The translations under genes and the position numbers were made by a program. Below the pieces are notes generated by a model that saw only the letters and a list, made by a program, of their open reading frames with translations, was not told the DNA's origin and did not search any database. Shown one piece after another: positions 24,582 through 33,645 of a stretch of 64,000 bases of DNA. The stretch is from contig NC_017094.1 of NCBI RefSeq assembly GCF_000284315.1, positions 465,486-529,485 on the forward strand, given 5' to 3'. Numbering within the stretch: the first letter of the stretch is position 1; every line of letters starts with the position of its first letter. Source of the stretch: Leptospirillum ferrooxidans C2-3 (GTDB lineage Bacteria > Nitrospirota > Leptospirillia > Leptospirillales > Leptospirillaceae).

Positions 24582-25628
24582 CTAGGGAGTGTTCACTGCA
24601 ACGACAACCGATTCATTTCCCTCTGCAAAAAGGGAAATTGTTGTCTTAAGACCAACTTTTTGGCATTCTTCGGCAATTTCCTCAGGGTTAAGCAACCTGT
24701 TGCCCTGAGCATGCTCCCCAAGATTCTGGAAAGAGAGCGGACGTTTTCCGTTTGATCTCAACTCTTCGCGTTGTTTGGGCCAGAAGGGCTCCCACAAGAC
24801 AAGGGCTCCACCGGGTGCGAGATATGATCGGAGCATCGGGAACAGTCTCTCCTTGTCACTCCAGACATGATGGAGGGCCCTGTTCATTGCGATCATATCC
24901 GCCTTCCGGTCCAGTTTGAGGGAAAAAATGTCGCCTTGGGTGAACTTTAGCCGGTTTCCGAACCCTTCCTCTTCAGCACGAAGGCTTGCTTGCCGGATGT
25001 TTTCCCGGAAACCGTCCACTCCCAGCCCGGAAAGTTTGGGGCTGTGTTTTGCCAGGGCTCTCAGGTACCAGCCATTCCCACAGCCAAGATCGATGGCCAG
25101 GGCATCGTTGCGATCGATCTCCCTGAAGAAAGGAATGGCAGGGAAAATCTGTTTTTCAAATATCGGGCCGAATGTGGTCTCGAGCATGGGGCCAAACCAG
25201 GGAAGAACGGTCTCTCTCTCTCCAAGAATGACCTCTCCAGGACGTTCTCCTGTCCGCATGAGGCCGGCAATCCTTTCGGACATATGTGTTCCGAGAACGG
25301 ATTGGATCACCTGCGGCATGGATGTCTGGGGGTGAGAAGGCCTCATGATTTCACCAAGGGACGAAAGACGGAATTGATGGTCCTGGCCATCAAGGAGCCC
25401 AAAAGCGTAAGCCGCATCGCACCATCTTTCCACATATTCGGGATCCATTCCGGTTTTCATGGCAAGTTCCCCGGATGTTGCAGGGTTCTGTCCCAGGGAT
25501 TCAAAAAGTCCATTGACGATTCCAATGAAAGAAAGATTCAGGGTTGTTGTCCCCTGGGAATGCGCTTTGATTTTGTCTTTCAGGTCAGCGATCTCTTTTG
25601 TTTGATCCATCGGGTCTTTTTTCTCCAT
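24582..25628 (-). CDS. SAM-dependent methyltransferase with winged-helix N-terminus
   Basis: Residues about 30-110 (LNLSFIGIVNGLFESLGQNP; ATSGELAMKTGMDPEYVERW) resemble the dimerisation/winged-helix part of O-methyltransferase-like enzymes. A class I methyltransferase core follows, with AIDLGCGNGWYLRALAKHSP (SAM site), FTQGDIFSL and LAPGGALVLWEPFW. The substrate is unknown. The start is unclear: ATG at 25628 is used, a TTG at 25658 or ATG at 25610 are alternatives, and none has a good ribosome site. It is convergent with the MscS gene. Confidence 0.85.
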   Translation of the reverse strand: MEKKDPMDQTKEIADLKDKIKAHSQGTTTLNLSFIGIVNGLFESLGQNPATSGELAMKTGMDPEYVERWCDAAYAFGLLDGQDHQFRLSSLGEIMRPSHPQTSMPQVIQSVLGTHMSERIAGLMRTGERPGEVILGERETVLPWFGPMLETTFGPIFEKQIFPAIPFFREIDRNDALAIDLGCGNGWYLRALAKHSPKLSGLGVDGFRENIRQASLRAEEEGFGNRLKFTQGDIFSLKLDRKADMIAMNRALHHVWSDKERLFPMLRSYLAPGGALVLWEPFWPKQREELRSNGKRPLSFQNLGEHAQGNRLLNPEEIAEECQKVGLKTTISLFAEGNESVVVAVNTP

Positions 25629-25962
25629 AATGAAGGGCCGGTATGGCCCATTGTTCAAGGGGTTGTTTTTATGACCGTTTTATTCTGAAGGAGAATCTCC
25701 ACCGGGTAAAGTCTTGTGAAACGCATGATCGATGGGTCCAAAATGGCTTGACGGGATCGATCAAAAAAGGTAAAAGGGCTTGTGCTTGGTTTTAATTGGA
25801 GATAACGCAGTCCTTTTGTGGAATTGTTTTCTCATGAAATCGGTTCGATCCGTTTTCTGGGAGCATCAAACAATACCGTAAACGGTCTGACCGGATTCCA
25901 TCTGCGGTTCGTCTCCAGTCTTTTGGATGGCGTGCCGACCATATGACCAAGGATGTGCACTG
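25629..25962. other. Gene-free stretch between divergent genes
   Basis: These 334 bases separate the methyltransferase from the rightward lipoprotein gene. They should hold the promoters of both, but I could not fix a convincing pair of boxes and see no open frame of quality. Confidence 0.4.
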
Positions 25963-26265
25963 ATGGATAAAAGACACGTCTCGAACGGAAGGGTGTCCCG
26001 CTGGATTTATGGGGGAGGGATCCTTTTGGTGGGATCCCTTCTTGGAAGCTGCGGCGCTGGTGGGGGAGTGTATGGCCCGGCCTATGTGCCTGAGTGCACC
26101 TGTTGCTGTTCAAACTATTATACTCCTTATTCCTATCACGCCACTGCCAAATCCAATATTCCGGTTTCGGCCGCCATGCTCCATGATACGACAGGTCCAC
26201 TGCCAAACGTTTCAGCAAATCATGGTTCTATCAAGGGAATTGCGAAAAAGGGTGGTCACAAGTAA
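25963..26265 (+). CDS. Small cysteine-rich lipoprotein
   Basis: This 100-residue protein carries a lipoprotein signal (VSRWIYGGGILLVGSLLGSC) with the lipobox LLGSC. The mature part is Gly/Tyr-rich with an ECTCCC cluster. I do not recognise a family. AAGGA lies nine bases before the ATG. It is followed after 40 bases by another lipoprotein gene, and the two share one terminator, so they form a small operon for envelope proteins. Confidence 0.75.
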   Translation: MDKRHVSNGRVSRWIYGGGILLVGSLLGSCGAGGGVYGPAYVPECTCCCSNYYTPYSYHATAKSNIPVSAAMLHDTTGPLPNVSANHGSIKGIAKKGGHK

Positions 26266-26305
26266 CCAATACGTTCACGGGATTTCACCCCAGGAGGAGT
26301 CAAAT

Positions 26306-26746
26306 ATGAAAAGGTTAAAATTCTGTCGATCCTTTCTTTTGATGGCATCATTATTTTTAATGATTGTTTTGTCGTCCTGTACATCGACCGGAAGCCTAGG
26401 ATTGCTGACAAACAGTGAAACCGAGGCGGATCTTGGTCCCCACGATTCCCACCGGTTCCACCGAGTGGGAACGGAAATTACGGGAACCGCCTGTCGCCAT
26501 TTTATTCTCGGCATCATTCCTTGGGGGGACTCCGATGTGGAAACGGCGTTGCGTCATGCCCTCCAGGCCCATCCCTCGCTCAATGCGGATGGACTGGTTC
26601 ATGTCACAACGGAGACCTCCCTGTATGGGTTCTTGCCTTTGTATGACGTCTATACACTGACATGCACGACGGTGAAGGGGATCCCGATCCGCTTTGATCA
26701 TTCTCCCGTTACACAAAAACAGGAGTCGAGCCCCGTCAAAAATTGA
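26306..26746 (+). CDS. Lipoprotein of unknown function
   Basis: The 146-residue protein has a signal sequence with lipobox IVLSSC. Its mature part resembles small TRL-like or ferric-stress lipoproteins with a paired hydrophobic strand (ITGTACRHFILGIIPWGD ... TETSLYGFLPLYDVYTLTCTTVKG), where the phrase GIIPWGD followed by an ALRHAL helix is typical of that group. AGGAGGAG lies nearby upstream. A strong terminator follows. Confidence 0.8.
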   Translation: MKRLKFCRSFLLMASLFLMIVLSSCTSTGSLGLLTNSETEADLGPHDSHRFHRVGTEITGTACRHFILGIIPWGDSDVETALRHALQAHPSLNADGLVHVTTETSLYGFLPLYDVYTLTCTTVKGIPIRFDHSPVTQKQESSPVKN

Positions 26747-26778
26747 CATTTCTTTTGCCGACCAATGGTTTTTTCGAG

Positions 26779-26808
26779 AGGGTGGGATTTTTCCCACCCT
26801 TTTTTTTG
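26779..26808 (+). terminator. Intrinsic terminator
   Basis: The stem AGGGTGGG / CCCACCCT with a short A/T loop is followed by eight T residues. It ends the two-lipoprotein operon. Confidence 0.92.
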
Positions 26809-26868
26809 TTTTGTGGTTCTTGATGATGTCAATTGAGCCCTCCTTATCCAATACTGTTCATTCAATTT

Positions 26869-27000
26869 TTTTTATTTACCGATAAGTCATGTAAATATTG
26901 ATTTTCATTTTTATTTTTTTGAATATCAATATTAAATCCTTTCGTTTAAAGTACTTTTCTGTTTATGTGTTGTTTGATAATTTATTTTTATCTTAAAAAT
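26869..27000. other. Very AT-rich leader of the pilus operon
   Basis: This stretch is far more AT-rich than its surroundings, with runs of T and A on both strands and no open frame. It sits directly upstream of the pilus promoter and may act as an UP-element or a binding zone for a nucleoid protein. Confidence 0.5.
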
Positions 27001-27028
27001 TTTACTTTGGTATTTTTTGTGGTATGAT
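27001..27028 (+). promoter_or_regulatory. Sigma-70-type promoter (extended -10) of the pilus operon
   Basis: TTTACT at 27001 is followed after 16 bases by TATGAT (27023-27028), with a TG directly upstream giving an extended -10. Transcription would begin about 100 bases before the first prepilin gene. Confidence 0.6.
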
Positions 27029-27136
27029 TTCTGCGGGTCACTTTCTCCTTAATGAATGGTTCGGGAAACCCCTTCATTTGTGTAAGGAGTTGGTTCGCTT
27101 GGGTTGGTCTTGGGGATTGTCAGAGGAGGATTTATC

Positions 27137-27664
27137 ATGGAAAGCATGTTAGAGACACAGGTTGAAGCGTTGGATTCAGGGTCGGAAAGTTCCATCGAGG
27201 CGAAAGGGGTCAATGATTCCGGTTTTACAATGATTGAACTGTCTGTGGTCCTGTTGGTGATCGGTATTCTGGTGGCTGCGGCATTGTTGGGCTACAACTC
27301 GTTTGTGAATGGTGGCAAGATCGCCGCAACCAAAACGGAAATTGAAAAGCTTATAGAAACCGCCCACAACTATGCCCAGGCCAATGCCGGCCAGGTGGGG
27401 GGAACCTATAATGGCCTGACCGCATACGCATCGGGGGGATATGTGGCCGGTTCCACCACAATGCTCCCGTCTTCCTATACGACCCAGGGCGTCCTGAATC
27501 CCTATGGCGGATACGGAACGATCGCGACAGGGACCAATACCAACCAGTTCACCTTGTCTGAGACCGGTCTGAGCACAGATGGTTGTACGGCTATCCTGAA
27601 TGCTTATTCCTCTCACGGGACGGGAACCTGCGCTGGTGGAACTCTCTCGTTGACAATGAACTGA
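27137..27664 (+). CDS. Type IV prepilin, probable major pilin (PilS-like)
   Basis: The 175-residue protein has a long leader of about 30 residues ending in Gly, then the prepilin peptidase site and hydrophobic helix SGFTMIELSVVLLVIGILVA with the conserved Glu5. A type IVb-style long leader fits the R64-like operon that follows. The C-terminal part has two cysteines (DGCTAIL ... GTCAGG) that can form the usual pilin disulfide loop. GGAGGA lies seven bases ahead of the ATG at 27137. It should be the main pilus subunit. Confidence 0.88.
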   Translation: MESMLETQVEALDSGSESSIEAKGVNDSGFTMIELSVVLLVIGILVAAALLGYNSFVNGGKIAATKTEIEKLIETAHNYAQANAGQVGGTYNGLTAYASGGYVAGSTTMLPSSYTTQGVLNPYGGYGTIATGTNTNQFTLSETGLSTDGCTAILNAYSSHGTGTCAGGTLSLTMN

Positions 27665-27689
27665 ATTCTGTTTGATTAGGGATGGGTCG

Positions 27690-28145
27690 ATGGACAAGGT
27701 TCGTCATGCAAGGGATGGCGGATTTACCATGATGGAGCTGACAGTCGTCCTTTTTGTCATGGCGCTTGTCACATCGGCCTCTCTGATCGGTTACCGTTCT
27801 TATATCCACGGGGCGAACATATCGGCACTGTCCCAGGTGATCAGAAATGTCAGAACGGCATCCCATCAGTATATTCAGATCAACAGCTCCTATTCGGGGC
27901 TTTCCTGTCCGGCTCTTTCCGCTTCCGGGATCTGGCCTCCCTCAGGCTGCAACGGTCCTTCTTTTTCTCTTTCTATCCCGCAGACTTCCGTTTCTGTTGC
28001 TGCGGGAGCCACTCCATACCAGTTTTCGATTGTAATCCTTTCAAGCTATTTCACCGATACGGACTTTGAGGCGATTTGCAACCAGTTTCAAGCACAGGCA
28101 ACCCAGTGCAGCCCCTCGTCCGGCACGTTGACGCTTGTTTTTTGA
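27690..28145 (+). CDS. Type IV prepilin, second subunit
   Basis: The 151-residue protein has leader MDKVRHARDGG followed by FTMMELTVVLFVMALVTSAS, with Glu5 present. The mature part contains four cysteines and resembles the preceding pilin in plan, not in detail, suggesting a minor or alternative pilin. It begins 25 bases after the first pilin gene. Confidence 0.85.
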   Translation: MDKVRHARDGGFTMMELTVVLFVMALVTSASLIGYRSYIHGANISALSQVIRNVRTASHQYIQINSSYSGLSCPALSASGIWPPSGCNGPSFSLSIPQTSVSVAAGATPYQFSIVILSSYFTDTDFEAICNQFQAQATQCSPSSGTLTLVF

Positions 28146-28201
28146 GAAGTGCCTTTTAATCGAATCCCTTCCTTCTCGAGGGATCATCAGAGGAATGTGC
28201 A

Positions 28202-29251
28202 ATGAAAAGCCTGTCATGGAATGATAACGGACCTTTGCAGGATGGCTGGCGCTGGATAAGGCCCCTCTTCGAAGACGAGATGATTACCGACGTTCATATC
28301 AAGGGAGAGGGATGTTATGTCCGTCGCCGCGGGGTGATCGAGGATACCGATATCACCGTGTCCCAGAGTTTTGTCCAGTGGCTTCTGGAAACCTATGGAC
28401 AGGACGCTTCCTTCGGCTTTGATGATGTTCGGATCCGAATGCATATCCTGGGATCGATCAACGGATATGACATGGCGGTCAGGGTTCTTCCCCGACGGAT
28501 CCCTCCCCTTGAACAGCTTGGTCTGCCTCCTGTTTTTTCGGAGCTGATCCAGCTCAAGAGGGGGCTTGTCCTGGTGACCGGAGCGGTCGGATCGGGCAAG
28601 ACAACCACCCTGGGCTCGCTGATCCAGGCCATCAACGAAGTTCGTCCGGTCAATATCATTACGATCGAGGATCCTGTCGAACTGATCTATAACCCGATCA
28701 AGGCCCGCTTTTCCCAAAGGGAAATCGGAGGGGGAGTCAGTACTTATCCGCAAGCGATCAGAGACGCACTCAGAGAGGATCCTGACGTCGTCCTGGTAGG
28801 GGAGACTCGGGACCCGGAAGCGCTTGAAGCGGTGATGACGCTTGCTGAAACGGGAAAGCTTGTCTTTACGACACTCCATTCGATTGACGTTGCCCAGACC
28901 TTTCACAGGATCCTTGACAGTTTTCCGGCCCACAAGCAGCCGATTATCCGGGCGCAGTGTTCGATGGTCATCCAGGCGGTCGTCAGCCAGGTGCTGGTTC
29001 CCACGGTCAATGGAGACCGGGCCGTGGCACAGGAGTTTGCGTTTTTAAATGAGGCCATCAGGAATATCATCCGAAGCCGGGAAGACAAGCTCCATCTTCT
29101 CTATCCCGAAATCGAATCGATGGAGAAGCAGGGGGATACGCATTTCCGGACCTTTACGGGAAGCTTCAAGCGTCTTGTTTCCAGGGGGCAGATCACCCTT
29201 GAGACGGCACGTCAGTTTGCGACCCGTCCAAGAGATTTTCCCGGGTCATGA
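28202..29251 (+). CDS. PilT-type pilus retraction ATPase
   Basis: The 349-residue cytoplasmic ATPase of the secretion-ATPase superfamily has Walker A TGAVGSGKTTTLG near residue 128, the Asp box ITIEDPVELIY, Walker B DPDVVLVGETRDPEALEAVM and the His box LVFTTLHS. The length and the GETRDPEALEAVMTLAETGKLV stretch match PilT-like proteins rather than PilB. It would drive pilus disassembly or act as an accessory motor. It is placed ahead of the core assembly genes, which is unusual for an R64-like operon. Confidence 0.9.
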   Translation: MKSLSWNDNGPLQDGWRWIRPLFEDEMITDVHIKGEGCYVRRRGVIEDTDITVSQSFVQWLLETYGQDASFGFDDVRIRMHILGSINGYDMAVRVLPRRIPPLEQLGLPPVFSELIQLKRGLVLVTGAVGSGKTTTLGSLIQAINEVRPVNIITIEDPVELIYNPIKARFSQREIGGGVSTYPQAIRDALREDPDVVLVGETRDPEALEAVMTLAETGKLVFTTLHSIDVAQTFHRILDSFPAHKQPIIRAQCSMVIQAVVSQVLVPTVNGDRAVAQEFAFLNEAIRNIIRSREDKLHLLYPEIESMEKQGDTHFRTFTGSFKRLVSRGQITLETARQFATRPRDFPGS

Positions 29252-29379
29252 ATCATTATAAATCGTTATTTTTTCCTGCTATTCTCATTCGTTCTTTTGG
29301 GTTTCAAGAGGGATGCTTGCCCGGCGTTGTGTGTCAGGATCAAAGGTGTTTTGTCAGATGAGAGCCCAGGAAGAGTAGA

Positions 29380-30651
29380 ATGTTGAAACCCTTTTCGCTT
29401 CGCTTCAAATCAGGGCATATGCCACTGAGACCTGTCCGCTTCAGCGGGGATCAGGTCATAACCTCCGGAACGATCCCCGATGTGCCTCAAAGATCAGACT
29501 GTGTCCTCTATTTTCCTGCTGGACTGACCCTTGTTTTTCGAAGTTCCCGTGCGGCTCAGGGTTCCCGAAAAATGTCCATCGCCGATTCCAGAAAGCTGAT
29601 CGCCGGAGGTCTTGGTCTTTCCCCACGGAATGTTTTGACATGGAATGCTCCGGAGGGATTCTGGTGGTTTGTTTCTCCGCCAGGATGGGAAGCGGTCAAT
29701 CAGTCACTTCCGGTCTTTTTGGGATTGCCGGCTTTTATTCGCCCGATGGGGGCGATTGCGACCGATCCACTCGGCGTGTACGGCTATCTGTTTCCGGTGA
29801 TGGCGGAGGGAAATCCGGACTCTGTCTCCGGCTTTGTGGTGATCCTTCAGTCAGGCGGTGTGATGGAGTCGAATGTGATCTCCATGGCGACCGTCTCGAA
29901 TCCACAGTCCTTTCTCCTTGGCATTTCTTCCTTCCTGGATCATTTGCTTCAAACAATATCACAGGAAGAAGGGCCGGCTCCAAAGGAGGAAATTTCCTGG
30001 ATCAGGGATTCCCGGAACAGGACAGCCCTGGACTGGAACCAGGTGGCTGGGACAATCCAGGATATTCCCTTTGACCTGCTGGGTGACGCACTTAAGGATC
30101 CCCCGTTTGTCCATGAGTCTCTCTCTGCCAAAAATGCCAGTTGGCGATCGATCTTTTTAAAGGTCCTTCCGGGATCGCTTCTGGGAATGCTTTTATTTCT
30201 GATCGCCTTGTTTTTTGTAAGGCACTTCGACCACCTGGCGATCGAACGAACCCGTATCCTGAAAGCCCGTCATGAACTGCTTCTGGCCAGACTGACCAAT
30301 GCGAGAATGGTTCACATCCTCTTGTCCGATGTGAACGCCGATCTCTCTTCGCAGATGGACCTTTCCTGGGGGTTGACACGGCTTGATATCGCAAGCAGCC
30401 CGCTGACATCGAGGGAGCTGATTCTCTTCCGGGCAGGAGCGGCAAAATACAACTGGTTCATAGAGGGTCGGGCTCCATCACGAATTCTTCTGGATACACT
30501 GGTCGGAAGGACAAAGGAACGGATCGCAGCGCAGCACCTTCTTCTCACAAATCCACGGCCGATTTATCTTCCGGTGGAAGATCTTTCACCCTCCTTTCTG
30601 TTTCAGGGGCAATGGAATGGTCTGCTCAGGAAAGAGGAGGAGGGAAAATGA
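29380..30651 (+). CDS. PilO2-like type IVb pilus assembly protein
   Basis: The 423-residue protein has a soluble N-terminal domain (residues 1-255), one membrane helix (LPGSLLGMLLFLIALFFV, about 267-284) and a coiled C-terminal part. Size, topology and position before PilP- and secretin-like genes fit the PilO2 family of R64-type pili, which forms an inner-membrane platform; the sequence itself is divergent. AGGAAGAG precedes the ATG, and the stop overlaps the next start (ATGA). Confidence 0.6.
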   Translation: MLKPFSLRFKSGHMPLRPVRFSGDQVITSGTIPDVPQRSDCVLYFPAGLTLVFRSSRAAQGSRKMSIADSRKLIAGGLGLSPRNVLTWNAPEGFWWFVSPPGWEAVNQSLPVFLGLPAFIRPMGAIATDPLGVYGYLFPVMAEGNPDSVSGFVVILQSGGVMESNVISMATVSNPQSFLLGISSFLDHLLQTISQEEGPAPKEEISWIRDSRNRTALDWNQVAGTIQDIPFDLLGDALKDPPFVHESLSAKNASWRSIFLKVLPGSLLGMLLFLIALFFVRHFDHLAIERTRILKARHELLLARLTNARMVHILLSDVNADLSSQMDLSWGLTRLDIASSPLTSRELILFRAGAAKYNWFIEGRAPSRILLDTLVGRTKERIAAQHLLLTNPRPIYLPVEDLSPSFLFQGQWNGLLRKEEEGK

Positions 30652-31334
30652 ACAAGATTCCTCCTTTCCTTCTGGCAACGGTGGGTCTTTTTTCCATTCT
30701 CTTCATAGGATTGTGTTCCCTTGGATGGTCTTTGCTCTCCTTTTATCAGGATCACGCGAAGCTTGTGAAAATGGAAGATTTGGCAAAAGGCGACCCGCTT
30801 CTTGCCCGGGAGCTTCTGAGGATCCGGACGATGATCCGCCACGATGAATTTCTCCTTGGAGGAATCGATGACAATCTGGAGTCCGGTATTGCGGATTTCG
30901 GCGCCTTGCGGTCGATATGGGGCATCCCGATCCGCTTTGAACCGCTAGATGGCCATGGTCCGACGGAGCTTGGGGACATGAAGCCTGTGGTCGGGGTCGG
31001 GGGATTGAATGGCAGAGTGTGGGAGAGCACCTGGAAACTTTCGGTGCCCGCAAGTCTCAGCACGGTTCTTTTCCTGATGCCTTATCTTGAGTATCTCGCC
31101 CAAAAAGACAAGGCGCTCGTCAGCCGGGTGAAGTACCTCTCGAATGCGGGTGTTTCAGGGGATCTTGCGGAGAAGGATACTCCGGGGATGCTTGACCTTC
31201 TGGTCCGTTTTGAAGGCATTCCCCCCCATCAGGCGTCACTTCTTGAAGGAGCGTTGATCAAAAGGCAACGGCTTCAGGACGCCCTTGCGGCGATGAAGCA
31301 AAAGAATCTTCCCCCAAAAAGTCCCCAACGGTAG
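30648..31334 (+). CDS. PilO-like inner-membrane pilus protein
   Basis: The 228-residue protein has an N-terminal membrane helix (FLLATVGLFSILFIGLCSLGWSLL), a helical stalk and a small alpha/beta domain (VVGVGGLNGRVWESTWKLSV, then FLMPYLEYLA). This is the plan of PilO/GspM proteins that align the inner-membrane complex with the secretin. Family assignment rests on position and topology. GAGGAGG lies just upstream of the ATG at 30648, inside the end of the preceding gene. Confidence 0.55.
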   Translation: MNKIPPFLLATVGLFSILFIGLCSLGWSLLSFYQDHAKLVKMEDLAKGDPLLARELLRIRTMIRHDEFLLGGIDDNLESGIADFGALRSIWGIPIRFEPLDGHGPTELGDMKPVVGVGGLNGRVWESTWKLSVPASLSTVLFLMPYLEYLAQKDKALVSRVKYLSNAGVSGDLAEKDTPGMLDLLVRFEGIPPHQASLLEGALIKRQRLQDALAAMKQKNLPPKSPQR

Positions 31335-31366
31335 ATTGTTAACGGATGGATGGAAAGGTCGAATGA

Positions 31367-31915
31367 ATGAATAGAGTCCATGGCAATTCCTTTTCGCTTC
31401 TTGCGGCTACGATAGGCTGTTTGCTCCTGATCGTTTCCGACAGGGGAGTGGCGGCGGCTTTCCCGCCGGAGGGATCTCCCTCTTCTCCGTCGGTGCCAGC
31501 TCCGATCTTTGAACTGTCGGATCAGGACAAAGCCTATTACAACAATCTGATCAAGCTGAAAAAAGAGATTCTTACCGAGAAGCTTGAGGTGGAAAAATGG
31601 GAGCTTCAGAAAAAGATGGGGTATTCCGGTCCGGCCATGAGACATTTTTCTCAAAAAAAAACCGGCCCTCCCATGGATCGTCTGACCGTTCGGGCGGTCT
31701 CCGGCCATCATGCCGTTGTCTTTTTTCGGGGGCTGGATCGGGTTGTTTCGGTCGGGGATGTTTTGGGGACGCTTGAAATTCGCGGCATCGGCGCAAAGTC
31801 GGTTACGGTCCGGAATACAAAAACCGGACGGATAGAGACGTTTGCCCTTTCCGGCGGGGATGTTTCTCAGGTGCAGGGCCGCCATAAACCCTTTGGAACG
31901 GGAGCCATCAAATGA
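31367..31915 (+). CDS. PilP-like pilus biogenesis protein
   Basis: The 182-residue exported protein has a signal segment (LLAATIGCLLLIVSDRGVAAAF), a helical region (KLKKEILTEKLEVEKWELQKKM) and a GspC/PilP-like beta domain (LTVRAVSGHHAVVFFRGLDR; VSVGDVLGTLEIRGIGAKSV). PilP-type proteins link the inner-membrane platform to the outer-membrane secretin. The stop overlaps the secretin start by four bases, so the two are coupled. Confidence 0.7.
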   Translation: MNRVHGNSFSLLAATIGCLLLIVSDRGVAAAFPPEGSPSSPSVPAPIFELSDQDKAYYNNLIKLKKEILTEKLEVEKWELQKKMGYSGPAMRHFSQKKTGPPMDRLTVRAVSGHHAVVFFRGLDRVVSVGDVLGTLEIRGIGAKSVTVRNTKTGRIETFALSGGDVSQVQGRHKPFGTGAIK

Positions 31916-33645
31916 AGAAAAGACAGTCTTTCCTGTTCCCCATGCTTGCCCTGATGCTGGTTCTGGGCGCATGTCAAAGCGCACCGGTCGCCAAGAAGGG
32001 AACCTTGTCTGATCTGCATCCGGTCTATGACAAAAAGGCAGGAAAGATCGATCCATCCTTACCTCAGGTGATTCTGCCCCTTCCTCAAAAGGAGGCTCAT
32101 GTTCGGGATTATGATTATTTGAACAAGGTGGTCAGCGGTGATTTCAGGGGAACAAGGCTATCCGACACGCTCGAGCTGATCATGCCAGAAGGCATCACGG
32201 TTGTGTGGGGGGACATGAACCCGTCGGAGCATGTTTTCATTTCCATCCGAAAAAAAACACTGAGGCAAGCCCTTGACCTGATCCTGAAACCGATGGGAGC
32301 CGCCTTTCTTCCAGCGCCGGACCATATCAGGGTCACCCGCCATGAAACCATTCTTTTCAGGCTTCCCGTTCCGAACATCAGGACCATCCTGATGGGGTCT
32401 GTGGGATCCAACCCCACCACTCCGGGGGGAGGCTCGGGAAGCTCCGGCGGTGGCATGGGCGGCGGCATGGCAGGAGGCATGGGTGGAGGTATGGCAGGAG
32501 GAATGGGCGGCGGCATGGGCGGCGGCCTTGGCGGTATGACGGGAGGGATGGGTGGTGGCATGGGTGCCAATCAGGGGACCCAGACCTCAGGAAATGTTAC
32601 CGTCAATATGTCGAGCGGTCTTGTCACTTTCTGGGATTCGCTCAAAAAGACCCTGGACGGAATGAAGGGACCTCACGGAGTGGTCCGTGTGGATACCGAG
32701 TCCGGGTATGTCTATGTCCATGACCAGGTGGACCGGACTTCGGATATCAGGGATTATCTCAACCGAGTCCGGAATGCGCTCCGGAAGCAGGTTTACCTGA
32801 AAGTGGAGATTGCCGAGATCCAGCTCAACCAGAACAACTCTTTCGGTGTGAACTGGAACGCTCTTCTGAAGGGGGTCGGCGCACAGTTCACCACGATTGG
32901 AGCCGGTGCCCAGAATGCGGGTCTCGCGGCGACAGGCTCCCAGTTCGCACCCTATTCAATAGGAGTGACGAGTCCGAATGGAACGAGTACCGCCATTTTG
33001 CAGGCGCTTGACCAGATCGGACATGTTCACCTGGTCAGCCAGCCCAGGATCCTGACGTTGTCCGGACTTCCGACGACGATCAATGCGACGACCAATATTC
33101 CTTATCTCCAGAGTGAAATGCCGTTTGCTTTCGGTGGGCTCAACTCTTCTTCCCTGGTCATTCCCCAGATCTCTTACGCGACCGTCGGATTGAATCTCGA
33201 GATCACCGCGGTGATCGACCATGATTCCATCAGGCTCCATGTTGTTCCGGTCCTGAATACCCTGACACAATTTGTCTCGATCGCCGTTCAGGGGGTGGGG
33301 ACCTTCCAGGAGCCGGAGATTGCTTCCCGGGCCTTGTCCTCGGATATCCTGACCCGGTCCAACAACACGGTCATTATGGGAGGACTGATCTCAAACACCA
33401 TTTCAAAGCAGGAGTACACGATCCCGTTTTTGGGAGCCATTCCGGGTCTCAAATACCTGTTTTCAGGATATAACGATGTCCGGACAGTCGACGAGATGGT
33501 CTTTATCATTACGCCCATTGTCTCCGATGGTTTTGCCGTTCCCGAACCCACAACCCGAACCCTTTTGCACCTGAAGCCAGAACAGGCTCCATTGAGAACC
33601 ATTCCGCAAAAGGAATCGACGCATATCACAGCGGGGCAGATGTAA
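31912..33645 (+). CDS. Lipoprotein secretin of the type IVb pilus (PilN-like)
   Basis: The 577-residue outer-membrane channel protein has a lipoprotein signal (MLALMLVLGAC). An N-terminal secretin domain includes residues 95-150. A striking Gly/Met-rich tract follows (about residues 173-222, repeats of GGGMGG), then the secretin core: LVSQPRILTLSGLPTTINAT, VGLNLEITAVIDHDSIRLHV, NNTVIMGGLISN and IPFLGAIPGLKYLFS. R64 PilN and BfpB are lipoprotein secretins of the same class. The pilus would leave the cell through this ring. Confidence 0.92.
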   Translation: MKKRQSFLFPMLALMLVLGACQSAPVAKKGTLSDLHPVYDKKAGKIDPSLPQVILPLPQKEAHVRDYDYLNKVVSGDFRGTRLSDTLELIMPEGITVVWGDMNPSEHVFISIRKKTLRQALDLILKPMGAAFLPAPDHIRVTRHETILFRLPVPNIRTILMGSVGSNPTTPGGGSGSSGGGMGGGMAGGMGGGMAGGMGGGMGGGLGGMTGGMGGGMGANQGTQTSGNVTVNMSSGLVTFWDSLKKTLDGMKGPHGVVRVDTESGYVYVHDQVDRTSDIRDYLNRVRNALRKQVYLKVEIAEIQLNQNNSFGVNWNALLKGVGAQFTTIGAGAQNAGLAATGSQFAPYSIGVTSPNGTSTAILQALDQIGHVHLVSQPRILTLSGLPTTINATTNIPYLQSEMPFAFGGLNSSSLVIPQISYATVGLNLEITAVIDHDSIRLHVVPVLNTLTQFVSIAVQGVGTFQEPEIASRALSSDILTRSNNTVIMGGLISNTISKQEYTIPFLGAIPGLKYLFSGYNDVRTVDEMVFIITPIVSDGFAVPEPTTRTLLHLKPEQAPLRTIPQKESTHITAGQM

